DNA from: Rebecca billardiae RCC1528
Taxonomy: Eukaryota; Haptophyta
Assembly (NCBI GenBank): GCA_965240325.2
Contig: OZ251227.1
Coordinates: 2,108,001 to 2,172,000 of the forward strand
DNA length: 64,000 nucleotides
Direction: 5' to 3'
Below are positions 8,704 through 19,240 of this stretch, piece after piece. The notes beneath the pieces are model-generated. The model had not been told where the DNA came from. It made no database searches and worked only from the letters and a program-made list of their open reading frames with translations. Position 1 is the stretch's first letter. Each line of letters begins with the position of its first letter. The position numbers and the translations under genes are program-made.

Positions 8704-11700
8704 TCACTGCGCCGCCGCACTCAAACTGACACCGCGGCGGCTGCTGCTGCTGAGATTGCTCGCAGCCATCGATGGAGAAAGCGCGAGAGTGTCGGAGAGT
8801 GGGCGCCCCTCGCTGAGCCGCGCGTCCGCGACGCTCACCGCCTTGCTGAACACTGAGCGCGCGCGCGGCGTGCGCGAGGGCCTCCGGCTGCTGGCGCTGC
8901 CCGAGCCGCCCGCCCGGCTGCGTGCGGTCGACTGCGGCGAGAGCGCGCCCAGCCACGCGTCGCTGTCTTCGCTGTCCTCCTCCTCCTCGGCCGAGCCGCC
9001 GCCCCAGGCGCTTGCCCTGCTCCGCCCGAACGCCTTTGAGAGCTCGGCGCTGCCGATGGCGCCGAACGCGTCGGCGCCGAGGGCCGCGCGTGGCGGCGCG
9101 CGCGCGGGCACGCCAGGCTCAACGCCCGCGGCGGCGGCGCCGAGCGCGGGCCTCACGAGCGACAGCCAGGCTCCCGCCGCGCCGACGGGCGGCGCGGTCG
9201 GGTGGCCCTGGATTGCGCCCGACGCGTCCGCCGTCGCGGCGAGCAGCGCGTCGCGCTGCATGCGCCCGAACTTGGTGAGCGCGCGCAGCTGCCGTGTCAG
9301 CGTCTCGTACGCGAGCGCAAAGCGCCACGCGCGGAACGCGGCGCGCGCGCGCGCTCGCTCCTGCTGCTTGGACGCGAGGACGAACGCTCGCCACACGCGC
9401 GACTGCTCGGCGCGCAGCGCGCGCACCGCGTCGCGCTGCTCCGCCGAGCGCCGCGTCGCGCGGCCCGGCGCGGCCGCGAACAGCGCGCTGCCCTGCTCGG
9501 CACGCAGCTGGATCTCAGCACCGCGCGGCGCGGAGCTGATGGTCGCGGCGCGCGCGCGCGGCGCACTCGGCTCCTTGCTCAGAGCGGCGTGCAGCGCGCG
9601 CGCATACGCGGCCAGGTCAGCGGCGAGCTCGCCGTTGAGAGTGGAGGCGCGCGCGTCGGCGGCGGCGCGCGGAACGGCCTGGACGCCGCGTGCGGCCGCC
9701 GTGGCGTGGCGCCACGCCGCGAGCAGCGCGCGCAGGTGGCGGAAGTGGCGCGCGTGCGCGCGCGCCGCCGCGCGCGCCGAGGCGTCCACGGCCGCAAGCA
9801 CGCGCGCGCGCGCCGCCTCGCGCGCCGCACTCGGCGTGTCAACCACCGCACCCGCCGGTGCACGCTCGGCGTGAGCTGGCACGCCGCCGCGCGCGCCGCC
9901 CGGTGCGGCGGCGGCCGCCCAACCGCCGCGTGCCGCTGCGGCGCGGGGCCCGCGCGCCGGGTCGCTCAGCCGGCGTACGCGCGCGGCCTCAGCCGCCTCC
10001 ACACTCGCCGCCAGCCGCGGCGAGCGCCCAGCAAAGGCGGTGGCGGCGGCGACCGCCGCGCGGCAGCTGGCAAGACCTGCGGTAAGCACACCGGCGCGCG
10101 CGCTGCGCTCCGCCTGGGCGTCGATGTCCGACTCGGCCGCGAGACCTGCGGCGCGCCGTGCCCGCTCCCGCGCCGCCGGGCTGCCGCCGTCGCTGTCCTC
10201 GCTGTCAAAGACTGCGCCGGCCGCGCGCGCCGCGCGCCGCGCCGCGCCGCGTGGGCTGTCGGGCGGCGACGCCGCGGCCGCGGCCGCGGGCGCTGCCACG
10301 GCCGCGGCCGCCGGCGGTGGCACGCTCGGCGCCGGCTGTGGCACAGGGCCAGCCGGCGGCCCGCTCGGCTCCGTCGGCGCCGCGCCCGCGCTCGCGCGCG
10401 CCGAGACAGCGCCCCAGCGGCCGCGCGGCGGCCCGTGAGCATCGCCGACGCACGCGCGGCGCAGCTCGGCATGCTGGGCCACCTGCTCAAACGCTGCGGC
10501 CGCGCGCAGCACGTGTCCGCCACCGCTGGTGGGGAGGAGGGCCTCCGGCTGCAGCTGGGGCGGGGCGCCCACCGCCCTGCGCAGCCGCGGCGCGCTCGTC
10601 GCGCGCGCGCGCTCCGCCGCCGCCGCCGGCGCGGCCGCCCCGGCGGCCTCAGCCCCGGCTGCCGCGGCCGCCGGGGCGGGCGCGGCGCGGGGCGCCGGCG
10701 GCGCTGTCGGCCTGAGCGGCTCACTGCCGCTCGCTCCGCGCTCGTGCGCGCGCGCCGACTCGGCGGCCGCGGTGGAGATCGCGCCGGCGAGCCCCGCCGC
10801 GAGTGCCTCCAAGTTGGAGGCCGGGCGGGATTGCGCGCGCGGCGCGCTGCTCGCGCCCACGCCGCCGCCGTCGGCGCGCGCGCGCCGCTCGCGCGCGCGC
10901 CGCTCGCGCGCGCGCCGCGCTGCACGGCCCCACGCGTGCAAGGTGCGTGACGAGAGGCGAACACGTGCCTCGCTCTCGCGCGCGCGCGCCACGGCCTCCG
11001 CGGCGCGCACGCTGCGCGCGTGCGCCGCGCGCGCCTTCGCCTCCGCCTCGCCCTCGCGCACGCGCAGCCGCCTCAGCATCCTCTCTTCCGCGTCGCTGTC
11101 GGCGCGCGCGGTGCGGCTAGCGACCGCCTTTTCCGCGTCCGCCTCCGCGCGCTCGATCAGGTGCCGCGCCTCCGCCTGGAGCCGGAGGCGCTCGAGGGTG
11201 AGCTCGGCGTCGAGCGCGTCGACCGTGCGCGCGAGCTCGGCGCAGCGCTGACGCCACTCGTCCGCCTCGCGCAGGTACGTGCCCGGTGCCGACGTGGCCT
11301 GGGTGCCGCGTTCACGCGCCGCTGTGGGCGTGGCGGCGGCTGCGGGGCGCGGCGGCCGCGGCGGCGGCTGCGGCGGCGTGAGTGCCGATGCGCGCTCGAG
11401 CGCTTCGGCGGCTCGGCGTGCCGCATCGGCGAGGAGCTCGGTGTGCACCACCTGCTGCGCACGCACGTCTCGCGCCGCGTAGTCGTCGCCAAGTACCGCC
11501 TCTGCGAGCCGCACGCGCCGGCTGCGCAGCGGCCACTCCGCCTCGTCCACCGCGGTCCAGCCGTGGGGCGCGTCGGGCGCGAGGTGGTCAGGCGAGCGAG
11601 AGCGATATGGTCTCGGCCGCGCCCCGTCGTCCAGCGCGCCCGCCGCGCGTGCGGCACCGGACTGCCGCGGCGATCGCTCGGCGGTCAGCAATTGCTCTGT

Positions 11701-11889
11701 CGAGAGCACGTGCTCGGCGAGGAGCCGCGCGCGCTGACGCCAAGCGCTCATGTCGTGCCGCATGCGATCGCGAGCGAGGGCGAGCGTCACTGCAGCCCAC
11801 GCGCGCAGGATGAGCCGTGCGCACGCGCGAGCGCGCCACGACGACCCCTCGCCCGCCATGCACCAGTTCGCCACGGCCAGCAGCGCCAT
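8704..11889 (-). CDS. Long Ala/Arg-rich helical protein, possibly Sfi1-like
   Basis: An open frame of 1,061 residues from the ATG at 11889; the frame is open further upstream to 12153 but would then overlap the divergent gene. Most of it is Ala/Arg/Glu-rich, predicted helix or coiled coil, with Pro-rich spacers. Single Trp residues recur in helices of the form AAFRAWRFA, LLAAWRHAT, TLHAWGRA, LILRAWAAV and MSAWRQRA. That resembles the sparse Leu-Trp-Arg helices of Sfi1-type centrin-binding proteins at basal bodies. This is a weak inference because GCG-rich DNA yields such sequences readily. All frames here have long open stretches owing to base composition; minus strand is chosen for the continuous frame and the Trp-helix pattern. 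Confidence 0.55.
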   Translation of the reverse strand: MALLAVANWCMAGEGSSWRARACARLILRAWAAVTLALARDRMRHDMSAWRQRARLLAEHVLSTEQLLTAERSPRQSGAARAAGALDDGARPRPYRSRSPDHLAPDAPHGWTAVDEAEWPLRSRRVRLAEAVLGDDYAARDVRAQQVVHTELLADAARRAAEALERASALTPPQPPPRPPRPAAAATPTAARERGTQATSAPGTYLREADEWRQRCAELARTVDALDAELTLERLRLQAEARHLIERAEADAEKAVASRTARADSDAEERMLRRLRVREGEAEAKARAAHARSVRAAEAVARARESEARVRLSSRTLHAWGRAARRARERRARERRARADGGGVGASSAPRAQSRPASNLEALAAGLAGAISTAAAESARAHERGASGSEPLRPTAPPAPRAAPAPAAAAAGAEAAGAAAPAAAAERARATSAPRLRRAVGAPPQLQPEALLPTSGGGHVLRAAAAFEQVAQHAELRRACVGDAHGPPRGRWGAVSARASAGAAPTEPSGPPAGPVPQPAPSVPPPAAAAVAAPAAAAAASPPDSPRGAARRAARAAGAVFDSEDSDGGSPAARERARRAAGLAAESDIDAQAERSARAGVLTAGLASCRAAVAAATAFAGRSPRLAASVEAAEAARVRRLSDPARGPRAAAARGGWAAAAAPGGARGGVPAHAERAPAGAVVDTPSAAREAARARVLAAVDASARAAARAHARHFRHLRALLAAWRHATAAARGVQAVPRAAADARASTLNGELAADLAAYARALHAALSKEPSAPRARAATISSAPRGAEIQLRAEQGSALFAAAPGRATRRSAEQRDAVRALRAEQSRVWRAFVLASKQQERARARAAFRAWRFALAYETLTRQLRALTKFGRMQRDALLAATADASGAIQGHPTAPPVGAAGAWLSLVRPALGAAAAGVEPGVPARAPPRAALGADAFGAIGSAELSKAFGRSRASAWGGGSAEEEEDSEDSDAWLGALSPQSTARSRAGGSGSASSRRPSRTPRARSVFSKAVSVADARLSEGRPLSDTLALSPSMAASNLSSSSRRGVSLSAAAQ

Positions 11890-12004
11890 CTTGCGGGTTG
11901 CTGCCGTTTCAAGATGCTTAGAATTTAGATGCGCGTCTTGCGAGATCGGGATCTCCTCCGGCCGAGGGCGTTGAGTCAAGGGTGCGCTGGGGGCGCGAAG
12001 TCCC

Positions 12005-14583
12005 ATGAGGAGCCCCCCGGCTCGCGATGCCGGCTCGCCCAGCCGGCCGCGGGTGCCGGACGACATCAGCGTGCACTCGTCGCTGCCCTCAGCCGACTCG
12101 GACGACGATGGCCACTCCATCGACGGGCTCGACCCGCGCCGACTCCACCGCATGCGCCGAGAGGCGAGCCGCGCGCTGCAGGGGCCGATCGAGAGCGTGC
12201 CCAGCGAGCAGCGCGCCGTGCCGGTGCGCGAGCTCTTCCGGGACCTGGGCGAGGTCTTCGCGCGACGCGCACCGACGCCGGATCAGCTCGCGATCGCGCA
12301 GCCGGTCGAGGCGTACGACTACTTCTGCTCGCACGCGTGGGCGGAGGGGCGGCAGTACAAGCTTGCTGCGATGCTGTACCATTTCGCGCTGCCGCCTGCG
12401 CTCGTCGCCATGGTGCTGGCGTCGCACCTGGCAGCGGCGCTGTGGGCAGCGGGTGTGCTCCCGACCATGCTCACCGACGTGTACTGGCCCGACATGACCG
12501 ACCAGCCCGTCGCCGTGGGCTTCTACTGCCAGCTGAGCGCCCTGGTCGCCTTTGTGGTGACGCTCTGCCTCTGGCCGGCCGCGCACGAGCTCGCCGCGTG
12601 GTTCGGCGTGGTGGCGCCGATCAACGTCTTCATGGACAAGGTGCGCGCGCATGCGCGGCGCGCGCGCGCACGCGTGACAGCCCATCGTGCTCGCCACGCC
12701 CCTCACGCCCCACTCGTCGCGCGCGCGCGCGCCCGCGCCCCTCGCTCCCCTCCGCCCGGCTCGCCACCGTGTCGGGCGCGCGCTCGGCACAGCTGTGCAT
12801 CGACCAGCTGGACGTGCGGCGCAAGGTGAAGGGGATCGACCAGATCGGCGGGTTCCTGGCGAACTCGGAGCGCATGCTCGTCCTGTGGTCCCCCCACTTC
12901 TTCGAGCGGCTGTGGTGCTGCTTCGAGGTCGCCGTCTTTCTCACGCCGCCGCCGATGGCCGCGCCGCCGCCCAAGCGGTCGGGGGCCCGGGGGGTGCGCG
13001 CTGCGCCGAGCTCGGCGCCGGCCACGCCGAAGGAGCTGGGCGCGGCCGGCGCGGATGAGCGGGCGCACGGACACCGGCTCGCCGCGGACGCGGCCGCCGA
13101 GCCGCGTGGGCCGCTCGGCGTGCCCGCGCCGTCCTCGACTCTGCCGCCCGCTGGCGGCGGCGGCGGCGCGGGCGCTCGGCCGGCCGAGCTGCCGCCCGTG
13201 GCGCGGCTGCCTCCGATCACGCTGCCGGCGCCGCCTGCGCCGCCGCGGGAGGAGGAGGAGGCCCCCACGGCGCAGCTCAGCGACTCGGTCCCCGCCTCCC
13301 CCGCCGGCTCGCGCGCGACGACGCCGCGCGGCTCCTCGCTCGCGTCCCCGCCCACGCTGGAAGGGCCGCGCGCACGCGCACGCGCGCCCAAGCCCGCCCT
13401 CGCGCCGTGGGTGGTCCGACGGCGGAGCGGCGGCAGCGAGAGCGGCCGGCTGGGGCGCGCGCCGCACGCGCCCGAGCGGCAGCTCTCGCTCGTGCCGACG
13501 CAGCTCGCGAGCGCCTCGCTCATCGCCATCCCGTGCCTCTTCCTGGGCATGCACGTCGTGCTGTGGGCCGACTATGTCGACCTGGGCGGCCGGGCGGCGC
13601 CGGGGCTTCAGCTGCTCGCGCCCGCCCTTGGCGTCACCACGGCCGGTGCGATGGTCTCCAAGTTCGTGCGCACGTACGCGCACGACCGCTCGCAGCTCGA
13701 CGCGCAGCTCCGCGCGTTCCGCTTCGACGCCGCGTTCTGCACCGTGCCGCACGACCGCGCCCTTCTCCGCGCCGTGATTGGCCACCTGTACTCGCCAGGC
13801 GGCGGCGACGAGGCGGTGGGGGTGGCGAGGTTTGAGGCGGCGGTGCGCACGCGGCTGCGGCGGCACGTCGTGAGCTCGATCGGCGCCAAGTCGACGCTGC
13901 CGCTCGCGGCGACGCTCGCCGTGTGCTGCGCCGCGCACTGCTTCTACCTCGACCTCGTCGCCTCGCGCGCCGCGCTCCCCGCGCAGCTGTTCCCGTCGGC
14001 CGCCGCCAAGGCGCTCGACGTCCTCGCGGTGTGCTGCTACACGCTCGCCCAGTCGGTCGGAGCGATCCCGTTTGCGGGCGCGGGGATGGTGGCGCTCTCG
14101 CAGGCGATCCCGCGGCAGGAGACGCGGCGCGCCGAGCTCGCGGCGCACGCGCTGAACGTCGCGTTCGCGCTCCTCGTCGTCGTCGGCAACTACGTGCTGA
14201 GCGCGGCGGCCTTCTACCTCCTGCCGCCGGCCGCGTCGATCCCGCTCAATCTCGGGCTGGCCGTGTCGCTGTTTGTGGGCGCGACGCGGCGGCTGGACGA
14301 GCGGGGCGGGCTCGCGCTGCGCCTGCTCGCCGCGGCGGTCCGCCGCGTCGCGTGCTGCGCGACGCTGGACCTCAGGTACGAGTCGGCGACCGAGCTCGGC
14401 CGCGAGCACTCGTACACGGTCACGGAGGGCGGCGACGAGCCGGCGGCGGCGACGTCTCCGTGGTCGACGGACGACGGCAGAGGGTCGCCGGGCGGCGGCG
14501 ACCGGCCCGCGCTCGACGGCGGCGAGCGCGCGGATAGCGGCACCCCGCCCGCCTATGCGGCCAACGGCGGCTTTGGTAGGTGA
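12005..14583 (+). CDS. Multi-pass membrane protein with TIR-like domain, 2 exons
   Basis: Exons 12005-12640 and 12793-14583 join in phase (GTGCGC donor, GGCACAG acceptor) to give about 808 residues. An acidic/Ser-rich N-terminus leads to YDYFCSHAWAEG (Ser109-His110), two or three membrane helices, then across the splice LCIDQLD, an IGGFLANSERMLVLWS stretch and RLWCCFEVAVF (Trp253, Cys254, Glu257). A SHxW start, a ML-V-L-SP strand and a final WCxxE are the pattern of TIR-like domains common in protist genomes. In plant TIR domains the Glu of the WCxxE motif is the NAD-cleaving residue. A Pro-rich linker (about 260-490) precedes five or so further membrane helices. Function is unknown; signalling is inferred. 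It diverges from the helical protein, with 115 bp between starts. Confidence 0.75.
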
Positions 14584-15889
14584 TCCCGTCGCGCCCGGTC
14601 CACTACCCACCTCTCGCAGCCGTAACGGCTACGCCGCACCTCGTGCCCGTGGCCACTAACTACTCACAGTACGGGCCCAGGGGGAGACTCAGTGGCTGGG
14701 CTGTGTCACACCGCATGATTCAGACTTTCAGTGATGAATACCTTATTCCTTTACTGAGTACAGAAAGGTCCGATCCATCTCACCCTTCAAGCCGTGGGTC
14801 ACTCAAGTCGGCGGCCCGCGCGCGGGGCCCACCGGCGCGCCGAGGCGCCGCACGCAGGCGTCACTAGCCCGGCGGGTTCGGGCTGCGCGGTCAGTCGTGC
14901 GACCGCCGTCCCTGGACGCACGGCTTCCGCACTCGCAGTCACAGCAGTCAGTGGCTAGGTGACACTCAGTGTTCCACGCTGTAAATCCGCGCAGAACCGA
15001 GACAGCCAACCGTGTCGGGCAGCACCGTCGGACTATACGGTCGCGCGGTTCACGGGCCGAATGTGCGGCGGCGCCTGTCAACAGCGGGGCGATCATCGAC
15101 CGACATCGCTAGCGAGGTGATCAGGGCTAGCAACAACCTTCTCTCGGACCAAGTCACACCATTTGGCGACCTCGCCGCCGCTCAATGCGGCACCCGTCCA
15201 GAGGCACGATGTGCCGCACTCTGGCCAGCCCCACCATTCCCGCCTCGGCGATCGACACAGGTAGGACGGCGCAGGTCTCCTGGACCCATTCTATGATTTA
15301 ACGACACAGGTAGGACGACGCGGGTCTCCTGATTCCCCGGCCCAGGTTTGATGATCGGTCAAAACAGCGGGGGCCTGGCGGCCTTGTCCCGGTGGGGCTG
15401 GTCGAACACAGCGCGTCTAGGACGCGACGGAGAAGCTGGTTAGGGCCGGCAGACCCGACGACGATGGGACGAGTTGGCCGTTCAGCGCTGACTAACGGGA
15501 TCATCCGGTGGCGCGCCGCAGTCGCGCGTGCGATTAAGCCAGCGGCGCGGCAGCGCCGTGAGCGCGGCACTTCTGCAAGGCCCACCGAGGCGCACGGCGA
15601 GGCGCGCGTCGATGCAGTCGTCGCTGCGCACGGCCGCTCGGGCACGACGGCGCGGCAACAGCACGCACCGCAGATGGCCCACCGGTTTGCAGGTGCGGGG
15701 CGAGCGGCGCAGGGCACAACCGACTGCACGGCGTACTCCTGCAGCCGTCGCTGAGCACGGCCCGTCGGGCACGACGTGGTACGAGCGGCTCGCGTCGGTG
15801 TGCATGTTGTGTTGTGCAGCTCGCGCCGGCGGGCACGCACCTCCGCGATGGCGCCGCGAGCCGCGGGCGGCGCGGGTGACGGCTCGAAG
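14584..15889. other. Intergenic region with short direct repeats
   Basis: No gene is supported. A 30-bp sequence beginning CGACACAGGTAGGACG occurs twice (about 15,250 and 15,300) and its first part recurs near 49,410 after the same CATTCTATGATTTAA lead-in. A GGGCACGACG motif repeats near 15,650 and 15,765. Confidence 0.45.
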
Positions 15890-16262
15890 GCCGCGCCCGT
15901 TGATGACGAGCCAGGGAGAGTAATACTGTCGGGCAAGTCGGCGAGTGGGTGGCTTATAGTAGGCTTGTTGTACGAGCTTCTCCATGAGGCCGTTCGTGCA
16001 CGTCATCTGATGCGGTTGCGGCTGCTTGATCGCCGCCACGTGCCGCTGGATCTCCGCCAGATCGGCGCAGTTCCTCGCGACGCCGACGATGGCATCTGGC
16101 GCTGGGTTCGGCGGAGGCCCGCGGACACGGCTGATCCTCGTCGCACACGTGTGTGCGAGCGCGAGTGCCGGCAGCGTCGTCGAGCCACGCCGGCTGAGCG
16201 CCATTCTGCGTGTCGCGCGCGGCCTTCGCCGCCTGCAGCAGCGCGCTGAGCTCGTTCGTCAT
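15890..16262 (-). pseudogene. Possible small gene or fragment in two frames
   Basis: From an ATG at 16262 a plausible protein start reads MTNELSALLQAAKAARDTQN. After about 45 codons the protein-like reading moves to another frame (PDAIVGVARNCADLAEIQRH, then TNGLMEKLVQQAYY). No intron of sensible size separates them, so this is either a frameshifted remnant or chance. The product is not recognised. Confidence 0.25.
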
Positions 16263-16536
16263 ACTAAATCGTGTGTGCCGAGCGCACGCGGCGCGGCGGC
16301 GAAAGCACTCGTCGCGGTTCCTCAAGGTGGGAGCGGATGATCGTAGAAAAGCGTCCTATGTGGGAATCGCAACGATATCCCTATGGGGCGCGCTCAAAAA
16401 GGTAACGACATGCGTTCTCGATTCCCGAGGCGTGCCTAATCAAAAAACGTTTGAGGCCCCATTGTTCGTATTCCTACTCCGGTATTACTTTCCCCATCAG
16501 TATTGGACACCCAATTAAAGGGGGTCGTCCAGCTGG

Positions 16537-17648
16537 GTCTGAGCAAGGGTAGTAAGGGTGAGCAACTCCGCTGGCGACAGCCGCGAAAGCCCTCTGTTTG
16601 CCGCGAGCGGAGCGGAGCGAGTGCTAACAGCGGCGGAGGGCGCTGAGGCCGCGCACGGCGTGAGGCGCGGCGTCGGCCGAGTCGGTCCGCGGAGGATGCG
16701 CGGCGCTCGGCCCGCTGCGCAGCGGCAGTGCGCCTCACTTTGCCCCGAGCGCCGTCCGCTGCGTCGCCTCCTTCCCGCCTTGGAGCAGCACGCATGTGCG
16801 CGCCGCCACCTTGAAGGCGGCACGGGCTTGCTCAGACGACCGCGCGCGCGTGGCGCGCGACTTGGTCGGCTGCGCGCGCGCGCCGCCGCGGTGCAAGGTA
16901 GCGCCACCACATGCGCGCGCCGTGCCCGCGCGAGCCTTTGCTCACGGCCATCTCATGAGCGTAGTGCTCGCTTGTCTGCTTGCTCTCACGAATGATTTGC
17001 TGTGCCTCACGCTGGCACTCGTCCGGTCGATCAGCGAGGTGTTGAGTGACATTGGATACCCAGGACGAAGGCCTAGTCTTGTCTATTCCTTCTCAGCACG
17101 AATGCAAGTGGACGCTAAGGCTCCGCATCGATGGTACCAACACTCACGCCGCTGTCTTTTCCAGCTTCCCGTCAGTCCGCAAGTCGGATGCCAAGCAGCA
17201 TTCGACATGTGTGTGAGGTCGCACTCAGGTCCGCGCACACGCTCTCGCGCTGGCACGGCGCGCGCATGCGGCGGCGCTACCTTGCACCGCGGCGGCGCGC
17301 GCGCGCAGCCGACCAAGTCGCGCGCCACACGCGCGCGGTCGTCTGAGCAAGCCCGTGCCGCCTTCGAGGTGGCGGCGCGCACATGCGTGCTGCTCCAAGG
17401 CGGGAAGGAGGCGACGCGGAGGACGGCGCTCGGGGCAAAGTGAGGCGCACTGCCGCTGCGCAGCGGGCCGAGCGCCGCGCATCCTCCGCGGACCGACTCG
17501 GCCGACGCCGCGCCTCACGCCGTGCGCGGCCTCAGCGCCCTCCGCCGCTGATAGCACTCGCTCCGCTCCGCTCGCGGCAAACAGAGGGCTGCCGACCTTC
17601 GCGGCTGTCGCCAGCGGAGTTGCTCACCCTTACTACCCTTGGTCTGAG
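16537..17648. mobile_element. Foldback element FB1 with 7-bp target duplication
   Basis: A 1,098-bp element (16,544-17,641) begins CAAGGGTAGTAAGGG and ends with its exact complement. Near-identical inverted arms of about 390-400 bp (16,544-16,934 and 17,243-17,641) enclose a single-copy spacer of about 309 bp. The 7-bp sequence GTCTGAG flanks it on both sides (16,537-16,543 and 17,642-17,648), a target-site duplication. No transposase is encoded. It sits inside the left arm of the larger inverted repeat described at 17,642-23,445. Confidence 0.9.
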
Positions 17649-18539
17649 GGAGCACGGCCGAACTCGGACTCGTGTGAAGGTCCCTCCCACTGGGACCTTC
17701 ACACGTCTCGAGGGACCTTCACACGTTCGACGAGTGAAGGTCCCTCCGCTGGCGCCGCCCGTTGGCGCTGGATGGGATGGCCGCGTGCGTGCGCGAGCGC
17801 CCGCCTCGCGTCGCGCGCCCCGCGCGCAGAGCGCGCGCTCGGCCGCGCGCGACGCGGCGAAGTCGAGGCTGACATGCCCCTGGCCCACTTCGCGCCGCGC
17901 AACGCCGCCCACGCCCATCGCCGCTCGCACGCGCAGGCCTGCCGCGCACGGCTTGGGCTTTTCAGCACAGGCTGGCGGCGGCGCGCCGGGCCGAGGGCTC
18001 GGCCAGTGTTGTGCCCCTCGGCCAGGCCGAGACTTGGCGGAGGCGCGGGTAGTGCCATCGCCTGCCCAGATCCCGGGCCTCGCCGTCAGAGTGTGCACGC
18101 GAGGCGCGCTGTCGTGGTCGACAGGTGAGGCGCCGCGTGCTCGCCCTCGAGCGGGCAGCGGACATACCGGCAGGCGCGCGCGCACACAGCGGGGCTGTCG
18201 AGCTGCTTCCGGCTGGTTAGATCGACGGCGCATGCCCTGGCCCTGGTCTGGGAGGCGTGCGCGGGTTCGGAGGCCGGTGAACGCTCGGCGCGGACCCACG
18301 TGTCTTGCCGGGCACGGTTGCGCGACAGCTCTGCAGCCAGTCTCGAGGCTGAGTGGCATCAGAGCGCTTGCCGGCGTGCTGGCGGGCTCAGCCGCCGGGC
18401 CGATGCCCACGCCTTGGCCGGGATGCGACCGGCCTCCGCGTCCTCCGCAGCCGCCTGGAGCCGTCGACCCGCTGCCCACGGCCCGCGGCCGGCAGGCCGC
18501 TTGGCGGATGGCCAGAGGAGCAGGCGGCCGAGCCGGCTG

Positions 18540-19240
18540 GGCGGCAGCGAGGGTGGTGGGGATGGAGGCGGGCTCGGCGGCGGAGGCGGCGGAGGCGGGC
18601 TTGATAGCGGGCTCGGCGGCGGCGAGGATAGCAGGTTCAGTGCTGGCGATGACGGTGGGCTTGGCGGTGAGCTCGGCGGTGGCTGACGTGGCAGACTTGG
18701 CGGTGGGATCGGCTGCCGGCGGCTTGGTGGCAGCGGAGGCGGCGGCGACGGGATCGAGCTCGGCGGCGTGGTCGGAGGCGGTGCTGATGGCGGCGATGAT
18801 GCTAGCGGGCTTGTTGGCGGCGATGTAGGCAGCGACGGCTGCGGGCTCAGCGGCGGGCTTTGTGGCGGCGATGTAGGCGTTGATGACGGTGGTGGGCTCA
18901 GCGGCGGGGTCGGTAGCGGCGACGGCAGCGGCAGGCTCGAGGTGGGCTTGGTGGCGGTGATGGCGGCCGGGCTCGGCTATGGACTTTGCGGCGGTGGGCT
19001 CGGGGGCGGAGTCGGTGGCGGCGAAGGTGGCGAACCCAGCGCTAGGCTTGGCGCTGGGGTGGAGGAGACGGGCTTGGTTGTCCGTGGTGGGCTTGGTGGC
19101 GGCGATTTGGCGATGATGGCTGTGAGCGGCGGAGTGGCCGTGAGCTCGGCAGAGGTGACGGTGGCTCGGGAACGGTGGCTGGCTCGGCGGCGGCTTCGGC
19201 GGCCGCGACGGAGACGGGCTGTGAGGCGGCTAGGGCGGTG
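18540..19240. repeat. GGCGGC-rich imperfect minisatellite
   Basis: Imperfect, variable-length units built on GGGCTCGGCGGCGG and GGTGGGCTTGGCGG run through this stretch, giving Gly/Ala-rich open frames in several phases. It lies between the arms of the large inverted repeat. Confidence 0.6.

Noticed and set aside
9202-10950. Plus-strand frame of 582 residues opposite the helical protein gene
   Set aside because: It is Arg/Ala/Gly random-like composition without helices, Trp pattern or start context; considered a shadow.
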